Source of the DNA: Rhodococcus sp. 1168
GTDB lineage: Bacteria; Actinomycetota; Actinomycetes; Mycobacteriales; Mycobacteriaceae
NCBI RefSeq assembly: GCF_002091955.1
Contig: NZ_MKKY01000017.1
Span: 1-58,176, forward strand
DNA: 58,176 nt
Direction: 5' to 3'
The notes under the pieces were generated by a model. It was given only the letters and a program-made list of their open reading frames with translations, was not told the origin of the DNA and made no database searches. This document shows, piece after piece, positions 25,755 to 34,193 of the stretch (position 1 is its first letter; every line of letters starts with the position of its first letter). The position numbers and the translations under genes are program-made.

Positions 25755-27106
25755 GCGAGAACGGACCCGACCTCGTCGTGGCCGGAGCGGGCGGCGGACT
25801 CGTCGCGGCGCTTCGGGCTGCCGAGCGTGGGCTCGATGTCTTGGTCGTCGAGGCGAGCGGGCACTTCAAGCGTGGCAACAACACCGCGATGTCGACGGCC
25901 ATGATTCCAGGGGCCGGATCACGCTGGCAGCGTGAGGCCGGGATCGAAGATTCACCTCGACAATTTTTCGACGACATTCTCCGTAAAACCAAGGGTACGG
26001 CCGACGAAAGCCTTGCTCACACTTTGGCAAATGTCAGCGCGCCACTGGTGGAATGGTTGGCCGACTACCTGAAGATGCCGCTGGAACTCGTCACCGACTT
26101 TTCCTATCCAGGTCACTCGCAATTGCGTTGTCACACAGTCGAGGGCCGTCACGGTACCGCGATCGTCGATCATCTCGTCCGCGCGGTTGCCGATGAGCCG
26201 AAGATCGATCTGTTGGTGCCGGCTCGGCTCACCGACGTCACGGTCGATGTCGATGGCAGAGTCGACGGTGTGGTGATCGCACTTCCCGACGGCAGCACCG
26301 AATCGATACCGACGAGGTCTGTGCTGTTGGCCACCAATGGTTATGGTGCCAATTTTGAACTCGTCGCCGACCAGGTTCCGGAGATTGCTGCGGCTCGGTA
26401 TCACGGCAGCGAATATTCGGTAGGCGACGCGCTGAGCATCGGCACGCGACTGGGTGCCGAGTCGAGATTTCTCGATTCCTACCAAGGGCATGCGGCGCTG
26501 TCGAAGAAAGCAGGAACGCTCGTCGGTTGGGCAACGGTGATGCACGGTGGTGTCGTGCTCGATCTGGAAGGCCGACGGTTCGGTGACGAAACCACCGGCT
26601 ACTCCGAGTACGCAGCCGCCCTCGCTGCCCGACCACACTCCGAGGGCTGGATCGTCATCGATCGCTCGATCTACCAAAAGTGTTTGTCCTTCACAGACTT
26701 TCGACAGACTGTAGAGTCGGGTGCGGTTCTCTGGGCGGACGGTGCCGCGGAGCTTGCCGAGGCGACGGGCCTACCCTCGGACGCAGTCGTGAACGAACTT
26801 TCCACTCTCGACAGCTTTGCCCGGGGCATAATCGCAGATCCATACGGTCGCACCTCTTTCGAGCACACGCTGGTGGCGCCGTATGCAGCGATCAGGATCG
26901 TCCCAGCGTTGTTCCACACCCAAGGTGGACTCGTCGTCGACGAGAACGCTCGGGTGCTGCGCCCGTCGGGCACGGCTATCGACGGGCTGTTCGCGTCGGG
27001 CGGTGCGGCGATGGGAATCTCCGGCCACGGTGCCGCGGGCTACCTCGCGGGTAACGGATTGCTACCTGCTCTCGGCCTGGCGTATCTCGCCGCCGGCTAC
27101 ATCTGA
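25751..27106 (+). CDS. FAD-dependent fumarate-reductase-like flavoprotein
   Basis: A 451-residue member of the FAD_binding_2 family (fumarate reductase flavoprotein, tricarballylate dehydrogenase, 3-ketosteroid dehydrogenase). The FAD dinucleotide fold is LVVAGAGGGLVAALRAAERGLDVLVVEA (residues 9-36), and the C-terminal FAD block is IDGLFASGGAAMGISGHGAAGYLAGNGLL. It is shorter than many family members and lacks any signal or cytochrome part, so it is likely cytoplasmic. ATG 25751 overlaps the racemase-like gene stop. It probably desaturates or reduces the pathway acid at the alpha-beta position (inference from family). Confidence 0.82.
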   Translation: MSENGPDLVVAGAGGGLVAALRAAERGLDVLVVEASGHFKRGNNTAMSTAMIPGAGSRWQREAGIEDSPRQFFDDILRKTKGTADESLAHTLANVSAPLVEWLADYLKMPLELVTDFSYPGHSQLRCHTVEGRHGTAIVDHLVRAVADEPKIDLLVPARLTDVTVDVDGRVDGVVIALPDGSTESIPTRSVLLATNGYGANFELVADQVPEIAAARYHGSEYSVGDALSIGTRLGAESRFLDSYQGHAALSKKAGTLVGWATVMHGGVVLDLEGRRFGDETTGYSEYAAALAARPHSEGWIVIDRSIYQKCLSFTDFRQTVESGAVLWADGAAELAEATGLPSDAVVNELSTLDSFARGIIADPYGRTSFEHTLVAPYAAIRIVPALFHTQGGLVVDENARVLRPSGTAIDGLFASGGAAMGISGHGAAGYLAGNGLLPALGLAYLAAGYI

Positions 27107-27136
27107 TTTTCTCCCCATTTCGAAAGGATCCACCAG

Positions 27137-28600
27137 ATGTCTACGTTGATCACCAATGCACGTGTCGTCCGTCCAGGCTCGGATGCCCCCGAAGACGGGG
27201 AGCTTCTCGACCTGCTCATCGAAGACGGCAAGTTCACCCGGATCGAAGCAGGGATTCCGGCCGACGCGGCGGATACCGTGATCGATGCTGCAGGCAAGAT
27301 CGCCTTCCCCGGAGTGGTCGACGCGCATCAACACTGGGGTATCTACAACCCGCTCGGTGAAGATGCCGAAACCGAGTCCCGCGCCTGTGTGCAGGGCGGC
27401 GTTACGACCTCGTTGTCCTACATGCGCACCGGGCAGTACTACATGAACACCGGTGGGTCCTATGCGGATGTGTTCCCGAAGGTACTCGAAGCGACCGAGG
27501 GGCGCCCGTACGTCGATTACGCGTACCACCTGGCGCCGATGTCGAAGGAGCACATCGCGGAGATCCCGTCGCTCATCGCCGACCACGGCGTGACCTCGTT
27601 CAAGATCTTCATGTTCTACGGCAGCCATGGCTTGCACGGGCGCAGCGTCGATCAGAGCGAGTTTCTGATGACGCCGGAGGGTGAGCGTTACGATCTGGCG
27701 CATTTCGAATTCGTCATGCGTGGGATCCAGGCGGCCCGTGAACAGTTGGGCGACAAGGCTGAGCACATCTCGTTGTCGCTGCACTGTGAGACCGCCGAGA
27801 TCATGAGTGCCTACACCAAGATCGTCGAAGAGGAAGGAACCCTCCACGGCCTCGCCGCCTACAGCGCGTCCCGCCCTCCGCATTCCGAGGGACTTGCGGT
27901 CACCATTGCGGCGTTCCTTGCAGACGAGACGCAGTTGCCGAACATCAACCTGCTGCACCTGTCCTCGCGTAAGGCGATGACGGCCGCGATGAGGATGGCA
28001 AAGGCGTTCCCGCACGTCAACTTCCGTCGTGAGGTCACCATCGGGCACCTGCTCGCCGATATCGAGACCGCCTACGGACTCGGCGGTAAGGTCAACCCGC
28101 CGCTGCGCCCCCGAGACGATGTCGAAGCACTGTGGGAGCACTTGCTTGCCGGTGACATCGACTGGGTCGTCAGCGATCACGCGTGCTGCAAGGACGAGAA
28201 GAAGTTCGCCGAGGATCGTGGTGACATCTTCGCCGCGAAATCCGGATTCGGTGGTGCCGAGTACTTGCTCCCCGGTTTGGTCTCCGAAGGCCGCAAGCGC
28301 GGACTCAGCTGGCGTCGTATCGCCGAGCTCACTTCGCTCAATCCAGCTTCGCGCTACGGACTTCCGGGCAAGGGCGACATCGCTGTCGGCATGGACGCGG
28401 ACATCGCGCTCGTGGACCCGGAGCACACCTGGACCGTGCGTCCGGAAGATTCGGAGTCGACGCAGGAGTACACCCCGTTCGAGGGCTTCGAGCTGGGAGC
28501 GAAGGTGACCGACACCTTCGTCCGTGGACAGCGTGTGCTGGCCGACTGCTCGGTATCCGGCAGTCCGGCCGGACGCTACCTGCATCGCCCGTACAAGTGA
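27137..28600 (+). CDS. Hydantoinase/dihydropyrimidinase-family amidohydrolase
   Basis: A 487-residue cyclic amidohydrolase. Metal ligands read in order: HxH in FPGVVDAHQHWGIY (about residue 58), the carboxylated Lys in TSFKIFMFYGSHG (about 155), His in SLHCETAEI (about 215), His in LLHLSSRKA (about 275) and Asp in VVSDHACCKDEKK (about 345). This is the full set for a D-hydantoinase, dihydropyrimidinase, allantoinase or dihydroorotase. Position-specific substrate residues cannot be assigned by eye. RBS AAAGGA lies 10 nt before ATG 27137. It would open a cyclic imide, ureide or lactam. It overlaps the CoA-transferase gene (GTGA). Confidence 0.88.
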   Translation: MSTLITNARVVRPGSDAPEDGELLDLLIEDGKFTRIEAGIPADAADTVIDAAGKIAFPGVVDAHQHWGIYNPLGEDAETESRACVQGGVTTSLSYMRTGQYYMNTGGSYADVFPKVLEATEGRPYVDYAYHLAPMSKEHIAEIPSLIADHGVTSFKIFMFYGSHGLHGRSVDQSEFLMTPEGERYDLAHFEFVMRGIQAAREQLGDKAEHISLSLHCETAEIMSAYTKIVEEEGTLHGLAAYSASRPPHSEGLAVTIAAFLADETQLPNINLLHLSSRKAMTAAMRMAKAFPHVNFRREVTIGHLLADIETAYGLGGKVNPPLRPRDDVEALWEHLLAGDIDWVVSDHACCKDEKKFAEDRGDIFAAKSGFGGAEYLLPGLVSEGRKRGLSWRRIAELTSLNPASRYGLPGKGDIAVGMDADIALVDPEHTWTVRPEDSESTQEYTPFEGFELGAKVTDTFVRGQRVLADCSVSGSPAGRYLHRPYK

Positions 28601-29787
28601 CCGGCCCACTCGAGGGCATCAAAGTCCTCGATATCTCCACGATTCTCGCCGGACCCTTGGTAGCGCAGATCCTCGGTGACTTCGGTGCCGAGGTCATCAA
28701 GATCGAACATCCGACCCGACCCGACGGCATGCGCGGGCACGGGTTGGACAAGGACGGTCACCCGCTGTGGTGGACGATGGTGAGCCGAAACAAGCGCACC
28801 ATGACGTTGAACCTGGGTAACGAGCAAGGTGCGGAGATCTTTCGCCGTCTTGTCGCCGACGCCGACGTCGTGGTCGAGAACTTCCGGCCTGGCACGTTGG
28901 AGCGCTGGGGTCTCGGGTACGACGTGTTGTCGGCGGACAACCCTGGGTTGATCCTGTTGCGCGTGACGGGCTTCGGCCAAACCGGGCCCTACTCCAAGCG
29001 GCCCGCGTTCGGAACTCTCGTCGAATCGATGAGCGGATTCGCGCACCTGACCGGTCCTGCCGACGGGCCGCCGACGTTGCCGGCCTTCGGCCTCGCCGAT
29101 TCGCTGGCCGGCATCGCAGGCTCGTCCGCGGTATCCATGGCACTACTGCATCGAACGAACAACGGCGGTAAAGGCCAGGTCATCGACTTGGACTTGCTGA
29201 GTCCGATCATGACTGCGGTGGGGCCGGGGATCATCTACGCCGATCAGCTCGGGATCGACCTCGAGCGCACGGGCAATCGATCGAGCAACAACGCACCGCG
29301 AAATCTATACAAGACCTCCGACGGTTTCTGGCTGGCCATCTCCACGAGTGCGAACTCGATCGCCGAGCGGGTGCTGCGATTGGTCGGTCACGCGGAAGTC
29401 ATCGACGAACCGTGGTTCGCGACGGGGCGGGAGCGTGCCGCGCACGCCGATCTACTCGACGGATACGTGGGTGGTTGGATCGGAGATCGAACCCGTGACG
29501 AAGTCGTTGCCGAGTTCGAAAAGGCCGGTGCTGCTGTGGCGCCGGTGTACAAGCCGAGTGAACTACTCGATGACCCGCAGGTGAACGCGATCGAGATGGT
29601 GACCACCGTCGAGGACGAGGATTTGGGTCCTGTTCGCATGCAGAACGTCATGTGGCGCATGGGTGAGAGTCCCGGCAGCATCCGGCACACCGGGCGTGCA
29701 CACGGCGCCGACACCGACGAGGTACTCGCGGAGTTGGGTTGCAGTGCGGATTCGATCGAGGAACTGCACAGGTCAGGCGTCGTCTAG
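28597..29787 (+). CDS. CaiB/BaiF-family CoA-transferase
   Basis: A 396-residue class III CoA-transferase. It opens GPLEGIKVLDISTILAGPLVAQILGDFGAEVIKIEHP, the standard family start, and shows NKRTMTLNLGNEQG, the catalytic Asp in FGLADSLAGIAG (about residue 170) and NRSSNNAPRNLYKTSDGFW. It would move CoA from a donor such as succinyl-CoA to the pathway carboxylate, making the substrate for the CitE-like lyase. GTG start overlaps the previous stop. It is the last gene of the plus-strand operon and is followed by a strong terminator. Confidence 0.9.
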   Translation: MTGPLEGIKVLDISTILAGPLVAQILGDFGAEVIKIEHPTRPDGMRGHGLDKDGHPLWWTMVSRNKRTMTLNLGNEQGAEIFRRLVADADVVVENFRPGTLERWGLGYDVLSADNPGLILLRVTGFGQTGPYSKRPAFGTLVESMSGFAHLTGPADGPPTLPAFGLADSLAGIAGSSAVSMALLHRTNNGGKGQVIDLDLLSPIMTAVGPGIIYADQLGIDLERTGNRSSNNAPRNLYKTSDGFWLAISTSANSIAERVLRLVGHAEVIDEPWFATGRERAAHADLLDGYVGGWIGDRTRDEVVAEFEKAGAAVAPVYKPSELLDDPQVNAIEMVTTVEDEDLGPVRMQNVMWRMGESPGSIRHTGRAHGADTDEVLAELGCSADSIEELHRSGVV

Positions 29788-29863
29788 ATCAGTTGACCGG
29801 ACACTCGAGCATGTAGCCGGCGGGCGCAGGCCCAGCAGTCGGCCCAACGTGCGGTGCAAGCGA

Positions 29864-29899
29864 TCGGAGGGGCCAGCCGGATTCGGCTGGCCCCTCCGA
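29864..29899. terminator. Bidirectional hairpin terminator
   Basis: TCGGAGGGGCCAGCCG (29864-29879) and CGGCTGGCCCCTCCGA (29884-29899) form a perfect 16-bp stem with a GATT loop. It lies between the convergent CoA-transferase and alpha/beta hydrolase genes. No long T-run follows, as is common in high-GC actinobacteria. Confidence 0.8.
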
Positions 29900-29913
29900 A
29901 TTGTGCGTGCGGT

Positions 29914-30645
29914 TCAGTTGGTTCGAGAAGCCGCTGAGTGAATTGTTTTGGCGAGGTCGAGGGGTCGGCTCCACATAGGCCAATGCCCCGTGGGGAGGTC
30001 GACGACGTCGAGGCGTTCGAGGTTTGCGACCTCGGCGAACATGGGATGGCTCGCTCGGGCCAATTCGAGCACCTGCGCGCCAGAGATCGAGCAGCACACC
30101 AGGGTGGTCTGGACTTCGCGGCGGGCGTCGTTCGTGAGCTCGACGGATTGACGAAGTACAGGGCCGGGTTCGGGGACGGCCCGGGCCCGAAAACGCTCGA
30201 GGACCTCTGCGCTGAGGCCTTCGAGGCTCGCCTGCTGCGCGAGGATGTCGAACGACGGCAGCGCAAGCTCCTCCAACCCCTCCGGAAGGTCTGGGGCGTG
30301 GACACTTCCGGTTGCCACGGGGCCGGAGTCGACCCACACCACCCGCTGGACAAGCTCAGGGTGTCGGTCGATGACGAGGCTGACGGGAGCGTTGGCCCCA
30401 CTGTGAGCGACGAGAATTGCGGGCTGATTCCCGTGTCGAGCAATGGCGTCCAGGATCGCTTCGACTTGGTCGTCGAGAGTCCTTGTCGCACGCTCGGGAT
30501 CGTCACTGTCGAGGCCTGGCAGTGTTATTGCGAGTGCAGGAGACTGGTCTGTTTTCAGGTGATCGAGGACTTCATCCCACGCCCAAGCGCCCAGCCAGTG
30601 GCCGGCGACAAGGATGATGGTCGGACTGTTGATAGTGGTCGGCAT
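29914..30645 (-). CDS. Alpha/beta hydrolase
   Basis: A 243-residue alpha/beta-hydrolase fold protein. The oxyanion region is LVAGHWLGAWAWDEV near the N-terminus, the nucleophile elbow is LVAHSGANAPV (Ser about residue 83, in A-H-S-G-A rather than G-x-S-x-G), and the catalytic His is in LPTGHWPMWSRP (about 222). It is similar in layout to small esterase/salicylate-esterase-like hydrolases. It is divergent from a WYL regulator with 73 bp between starts, so that regulator probably controls it. Substrate unknown. Confidence 0.83.
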   Translation of the reverse strand: MPTTINSPTIILVAGHWLGAWAWDEVLDHLKTDQSPALAITLPGLDSDDPERATRTLDDQVEAILDAIARHGNQPAILVAHSGANAPVSLVIDRHPELVQRVVWVDSGPVATGSVHAPDLPEGLEELALPSFDILAQQASLEGLSAEVLERFRARAVPEPGPVLRQSVELTNDARREVQTTLVCCSISGAQVLELARASHPMFAEVANLERLDVVDLPTGHWPMWSRPLDLAKTIHSAASRTN

Positions 30646-30678
30646 GCCACAAGCCTTGCAGGCCCGATGGACAGTGGT

Positions 30679-30697
30679 ATGTCACTATTTGTGTCAT
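30679..30697. promoter_or_regulatory. Inverted repeat in divergent promoter region
   Basis: ATGTCAC-TATTT-GTGTCAT is a near-palindrome (6 of 7 pairs) between the hydrolase and WYL-regulator genes. It is a reasonable binding site for the WYL protein. Confidence 0.45.
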
Positions 30698-30718
30698 GAA
30701 TTGGCCGCGGTCCGAACC

Positions 30719-31417
30719 GTGAAGCGAGCAGAACGGCTGCATGCTCTGTCAGAGATGTTGCACCGCAGCGGCGCGCGTGGGGTATCCGCCGACCGGTTGG
30801 CGAAAGAGTTCGAAGTGTCCGTCCGGACAATCAAAAGGGACCTCGACGCGTTGGAGAACAGCGGCAGGCCTATATGGTCGCGCCCAGGTCCGGGCGGTGG
30901 ATACGGATTGGCCAAGGGCGCGTCCTTGCCGCCCGTCAGTCTGTCACCGGCGCAGGCCGTGGCTCTCATGGCGGCCGTGTCCGCTGCAGCGGATGCCCCC
31001 TACTCCGATCTGGCAGCAGCCGGCATCCGAAAGGTCATGGATGTTCTCGATCCCATCACGCGAGGAAGGGCCGACGATCTAGCTCGCCGTGTGTGGGTCG
31101 ACGCGGGTCCTTCCTCTTCACGCGCAACGAAGTCGGCCATGGAAGAGGCGATGGCCGAGCAGCGAGTGATCCGTATTCGCTACACATCGAGAGAGGGCAC
31201 CACGACCACCCGCGACGTCGAGCCGGTGCTGTTCGCCTCCACGAATGGCCAGTGGTACTTGATCGGATGGTGCCGAAAGCGTGACGCAATGCGATGGTTT
31301 GCCATCCCGCGTGTCGAGCGGGCCACCGTGACCAGGACGTCCTGCAGCGGCCACACCATCGACGAGGTCGGAGAACCCCCAGCGAACGCCAGACCGGTGC
31401 ACGGCCGGGGGGAGTGA
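30719..31417 (+). CDS. HTH-WYL transcriptional regulator (YafY-like)
   Basis: A 232-residue regulator. The N-terminal HTH is RAERLHALSEMLHRSGARGVSADRLAKEFEVSVRTIKRDLDALE, with the wing GRPIWSRPGPGGGYGL. The WYL domain lies at residues 135-220 (VIRIRYTSREGTTTTRDVEPVLFASTNGQWYLIGWCRKRDAMRWFAIPRV), where GQWYLIGWC is the W-Y-L motif. GTG 30719 is chosen to give the usual start; a TTG at 30701 is also possible. Known WYL proteins sense nucleic acids or small ligands. It likely controls the divergent hydrolase and perhaps the downstream exporter. Confidence 0.85.
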   Translation: MKRAERLHALSEMLHRSGARGVSADRLAKEFEVSVRTIKRDLDALENSGRPIWSRPGPGGGYGLAKGASLPPVSLSPAQAVALMAAVSAAADAPYSDLAAAGIRKVMDVLDPITRGRADDLARRVWVDAGPSSSRATKSAMEEAMAEQRVIRIRYTSREGTTTTRDVEPVLFASTNGQWYLIGWCRKRDAMRWFAIPRVERATVTRTSCSGHTIDEVGEPPANARPVHGRGE

Positions 31418-31575
31418 ATCGATCGGTGAACCTGTGCGATCGAGTCATCTGCACACCTTGCTCGTGATCCTGCCTCGGCGATGGCGGTTGCGGATGATCG
31501 GCCTTGGTCACCTTCGACGGGTGATCTCCGGCGGATCGAGCTGCGCGATACTGGCTCCCTACAACAGGGGTGTCC

Positions 31576-33183
31576 ATGACTGCTAGAACGAAGACTGGCT
31601 CGGGTCTGGTGCTGACGGTGCTGGCGTCGAGTCAGTTCCTGATGACTCTGGACAGTTCGGTCATGAACGTGTCGATGGCAACGGTGGCCGAGGACCTGGA
31701 CACCACGATCACGGGCATCCAAACCGCGATCACGCTGTACACGCTGGTCATGGCGACGCTGATGATCACCGGCGGCAAGATCGGCACCATAATGGGAAGG
31801 CGTAGAGCTTTCGCACTCGGACTCGTGATCTACGGGGTCGGGACGTTGACCACTGCAGCGGCTCCCAATCTTGCGGTGCTGTTGATCGGGTGGGCTTTCC
31901 TCGAAGGTGTGGGCGCGGCGCTGATCATGCCGGCGATCGTCGCCTTGGTCGCGGCGAATTTTCCGCCCGAAAAGCGAGCTGCCGCATACGGTTTGGTTGC
32001 TGCCGCAGGTGCAATGGCCGTGGCGGCGGGCCCGCTGATCGGGGGTGCGGTCACCACGTTCGCTTCGTGGCGGTACGTCTTCGTCGGCGAGGCATTTCTC
32101 GTCGTGGCGATCGTACTGGTGCTGCGCCGCATCAATGACGTCCCGCCGGTCCGCGTCCGACTCGATCTCGTCGGCTCCGCATTGTCGGTGGCAAGCCTGG
32201 GAATGCTCGTCTTCGGAGTTCTCAGGTCGGGGGAGTGGGGGTGGATTCGTCCCACCCCGGGCGGTGCCGAGATAGCAGGACTGTCCCCGGTGATCTGGCT
32301 GCTGTTGGCAGGTGCGTTGCTCCTGTACGTGTTCATGAGATGGCAGACGCACCTTGCCGAGACCGGACGGGAGCCGCTGATCGATCCCAAGGTGCTCCGC
32401 AACCGGCAACTTTCCGGCGGCCTCACGATGTTCTTCGCGCAGTTCACCGTCCAAGCCGGCGTCTTCTTCACGGTGCCGTTGTTCCTGTCCGTGGTCCTGG
32501 AACTGACTGCACTGCAGACCGGGCTTCGAATCCTCCCACTCTCGGTCGCACTCCTCCTCGCGGCCGCAGGGATTCCCAAGCTCTGGCCCCGCGCCAACCC
32601 TCGTCGCGTAGTTCGTCTGGGTTGGGGGGCGATGATCGTCGGCATTCTCGTACTGGTCACCGGATTGGACCCCGGAGCCAATGCGAGCATCGTGGCGGTG
32701 CCGATGGTCCTGATGGGACTGGGACTCGGGGCGTTGGCCTCGCAGCTCGGCGCCGTTACCGTCTCCGCTGTGCCGGATTCGCAGAGCGCGGAAGTCGGCG
32801 GGCTACAGAACACCGCAACGAACCTCGGAGCATCGCTCGGAACCGCACTGATCGGGTCGGTACTCATCGCCACACTGAGCGCGGCCATCGTTGCCGGCGT
32901 GCAGATGAACCCCGACGTTCCGGACTCGGTGAAAGCGCAGGCGACCACCGAACTCGCGAGCGGCGTTCCATTTCTCTCGGACACGCAGCTCGAGGCAGCA
33001 CTGGCCGACGCAGCGGTCCCGCAGTCGAGTGCCGAACAGATCGTCGACGTCAATTCCGATGCTCGACTCGAGGCCTTGCGTGTGGCCCTTTCCATTGCCG
33101 CGCTGGTCGGCGTCGGCGCCCTGTTCTTCACCGGTAACGTCCCGCGAGAGGCGCCTTCCGCTTCGGTGACCGCAGATCCGTGA
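31576..33183 (+). CDS. DHA2-family MFS drug exporter
   Basis: A 535-residue major facilitator protein with about 14 membrane segments. LTVLASSQFLMTLDSSVMNVSM at the N-terminus carries the D-x-x-x-N motif of DHA2 exporters; GGKIGTIMGRRRAF is motif A and GVGAALIMPAIVALVAANFP is motif B. GLQNTATNLGASLGTALIGS near helix 13 is also family-typical. Start is ATG 31576; GTG 31570 is an alternative. It probably exports a drug or metabolite by proton antiport. The 152 bp before it hold nothing I recognise; its 3' end is convergent with the binding-lipoprotein gene. Confidence 0.9.
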   Translation: MTARTKTGSGLVLTVLASSQFLMTLDSSVMNVSMATVAEDLDTTITGIQTAITLYTLVMATLMITGGKIGTIMGRRRAFALGLVIYGVGTLTTAAAPNLAVLLIGWAFLEGVGAALIMPAIVALVAANFPPEKRAAAYGLVAAAGAMAVAAGPLIGGAVTTFASWRYVFVGEAFLVVAIVLVLRRINDVPPVRVRLDLVGSALSVASLGMLVFGVLRSGEWGWIRPTPGGAEIAGLSPVIWLLLAGALLLYVFMRWQTHLAETGREPLIDPKVLRNRQLSGGLTMFFAQFTVQAGVFFTVPLFLSVVLELTALQTGLRILPLSVALLLAAAGIPKLWPRANPRRVVRLGWGAMIVGILVLVTGLDPGANASIVAVPMVLMGLGLGALASQLGAVTVSAVPDSQSAEVGGLQNTATNLGASLGTALIGSVLIATLSAAIVAGVQMNPDVPDSVKAQATTELASGVPFLSDTQLEAALADAAVPQSSAEQIVDVNSDARLEALRVALSIAALVGVGALFFTGNVPREAPSASVTADP

Positions 33184-33207
33184 GCGGACCTGGCAAGAGC
33201 GTCGGGG

Positions 33208-34158
33208 TTACTTTTCGCCGGTGAGCACCGCTGCAATTGCCTCGACCTGATCGGCGATACGTGGGCCCCACCGGCTCGAGAGATCCTCGTCCATCGTGTA
33301 GATGCGTCCATTACGCACAGCGCGCATCGAACTCCACCCGGGCCGTGCGGCAACGGATTCCGCGGTGACGCCGCAGCATTGAGAATCTGCCAGGAAGATG
33401 ATGTCGGGATCGTCCGTCACCACCGACTCGGCGGCGAGTTGCGGGTAGTTGCTTCCCGCGCCATCGGCGATGCTCGTGAGACCGAACAGTCCGTAGAGCT
33501 GGCCGACGAAGCTCTGGCTCGTGACCGTGTACAGCTCGGAGTCGAGTTCGTGAAAATAGGTGAGCTCGCCGGCGGGGACACTGGCGACCGCGTCCTCGAT
33601 GCGGGTACGAGTCTGCTCGACCATCGCTTCTGCTTCGGCTTCGCGACCGGTGGCGTCACCGACTCGCTCGATCTGGGCGTAGGCGTCGTCGATGCTCGTT
33701 GCGGCGGGCAGCAGCAGCGTCGGAATGTTTGCCGTTACGAGACCGGAGACCAACCCGCCGATATCGTCCGAGGCGATGACGAGGTCTGGTTCGTATCCCA
33801 CGATCGCTTCCAGACTGGGGGTGTAGGCCGACAAGTCGGTCTTCGGGGCATCGGCCGGATAGTCCGACTGGCTGTCGACGGCAACCACCTGATCGCCCGC
33901 ACCGATGGCGAACAATGTTTCGGTGGCAGTCGGGCTGAGAGACACGATCGACTTCGGGCGCGACTCGATGGTGATGTCGACTCCGGAATCGGCGGGACCG
34001 GAAACCACCGTCTTGGGAAACGAGCCGTCGGCCGATGACGTCGACGAATCCTGCGCCGATGTGTCCGGTCGGTCGTCTGCTGTTCCACTGCATCCGCCCA
34101 CCAACAGGGCGAGTGCTGCAGTGCCGAGCAGAACCTTGAACGATTGCCGCGTGCGCAC
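33208..34158 (-). CDS. FecB/BtuF-type ABC binding lipoprotein
   Basis: A 316-residue class III periplasmic binding protein for siderophores, heme or cobalamin. The signal MRTRQSFKVLLGTAALALLVGGC ends in a lipobox (Cys23), followed by a Ser/Thr/Asp linker. RPKSIVSLSPTATETLFAIGAGDQVVAVDSQSDYP is the TroA-like first lobe. GTG 34158 has GGAGGT about 10 nt upstream. No permease or ATPase gene is nearby, so it is an orphan that must share a transport complex encoded elsewhere. It follows the UvrA-like gene by 35 bp on the same strand. Confidence 0.88.
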   Translation of the reverse strand: MRTRQSFKVLLGTAALALLVGGCSGTADDRPDTSAQDSSTSSADGSFPKTVVSGPADSGVDITIESRPKSIVSLSPTATETLFAIGAGDQVVAVDSQSDYPADAPKTDLSAYTPSLEAIVGYEPDLVIASDDIGGLVSGLVTANIPTLLLPAATSIDDAYAQIERVGDATGREAEAEAMVEQTRTRIEDAVASVPAGELTYFHELDSELYTVTSQSFVGQLYGLFGLTSIADGAGSNYPQLAAESVVTDDPDIIFLADSQCCGVTAESVAARPGWSSMRAVRNGRIYTMDEDLSSRWGPRIADQVEAIAAVLTGEK

Positions 34159-34193
34159 GAAGAATTGACCTCCAGCTCGTCGGACGAGATGAA

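Noticed and set aside
27062..28609. 515-residue open frame antisense to the hydantoinase-like gene
   Set aside because: Its composition is a mirror of the amidohydrolase codons, with no domain signal.
14805..29787. Secondary-metabolite biosynthetic cluster
   Set aside because: No synthase or synthetase is present; the gene content is that of uptake and degradation.
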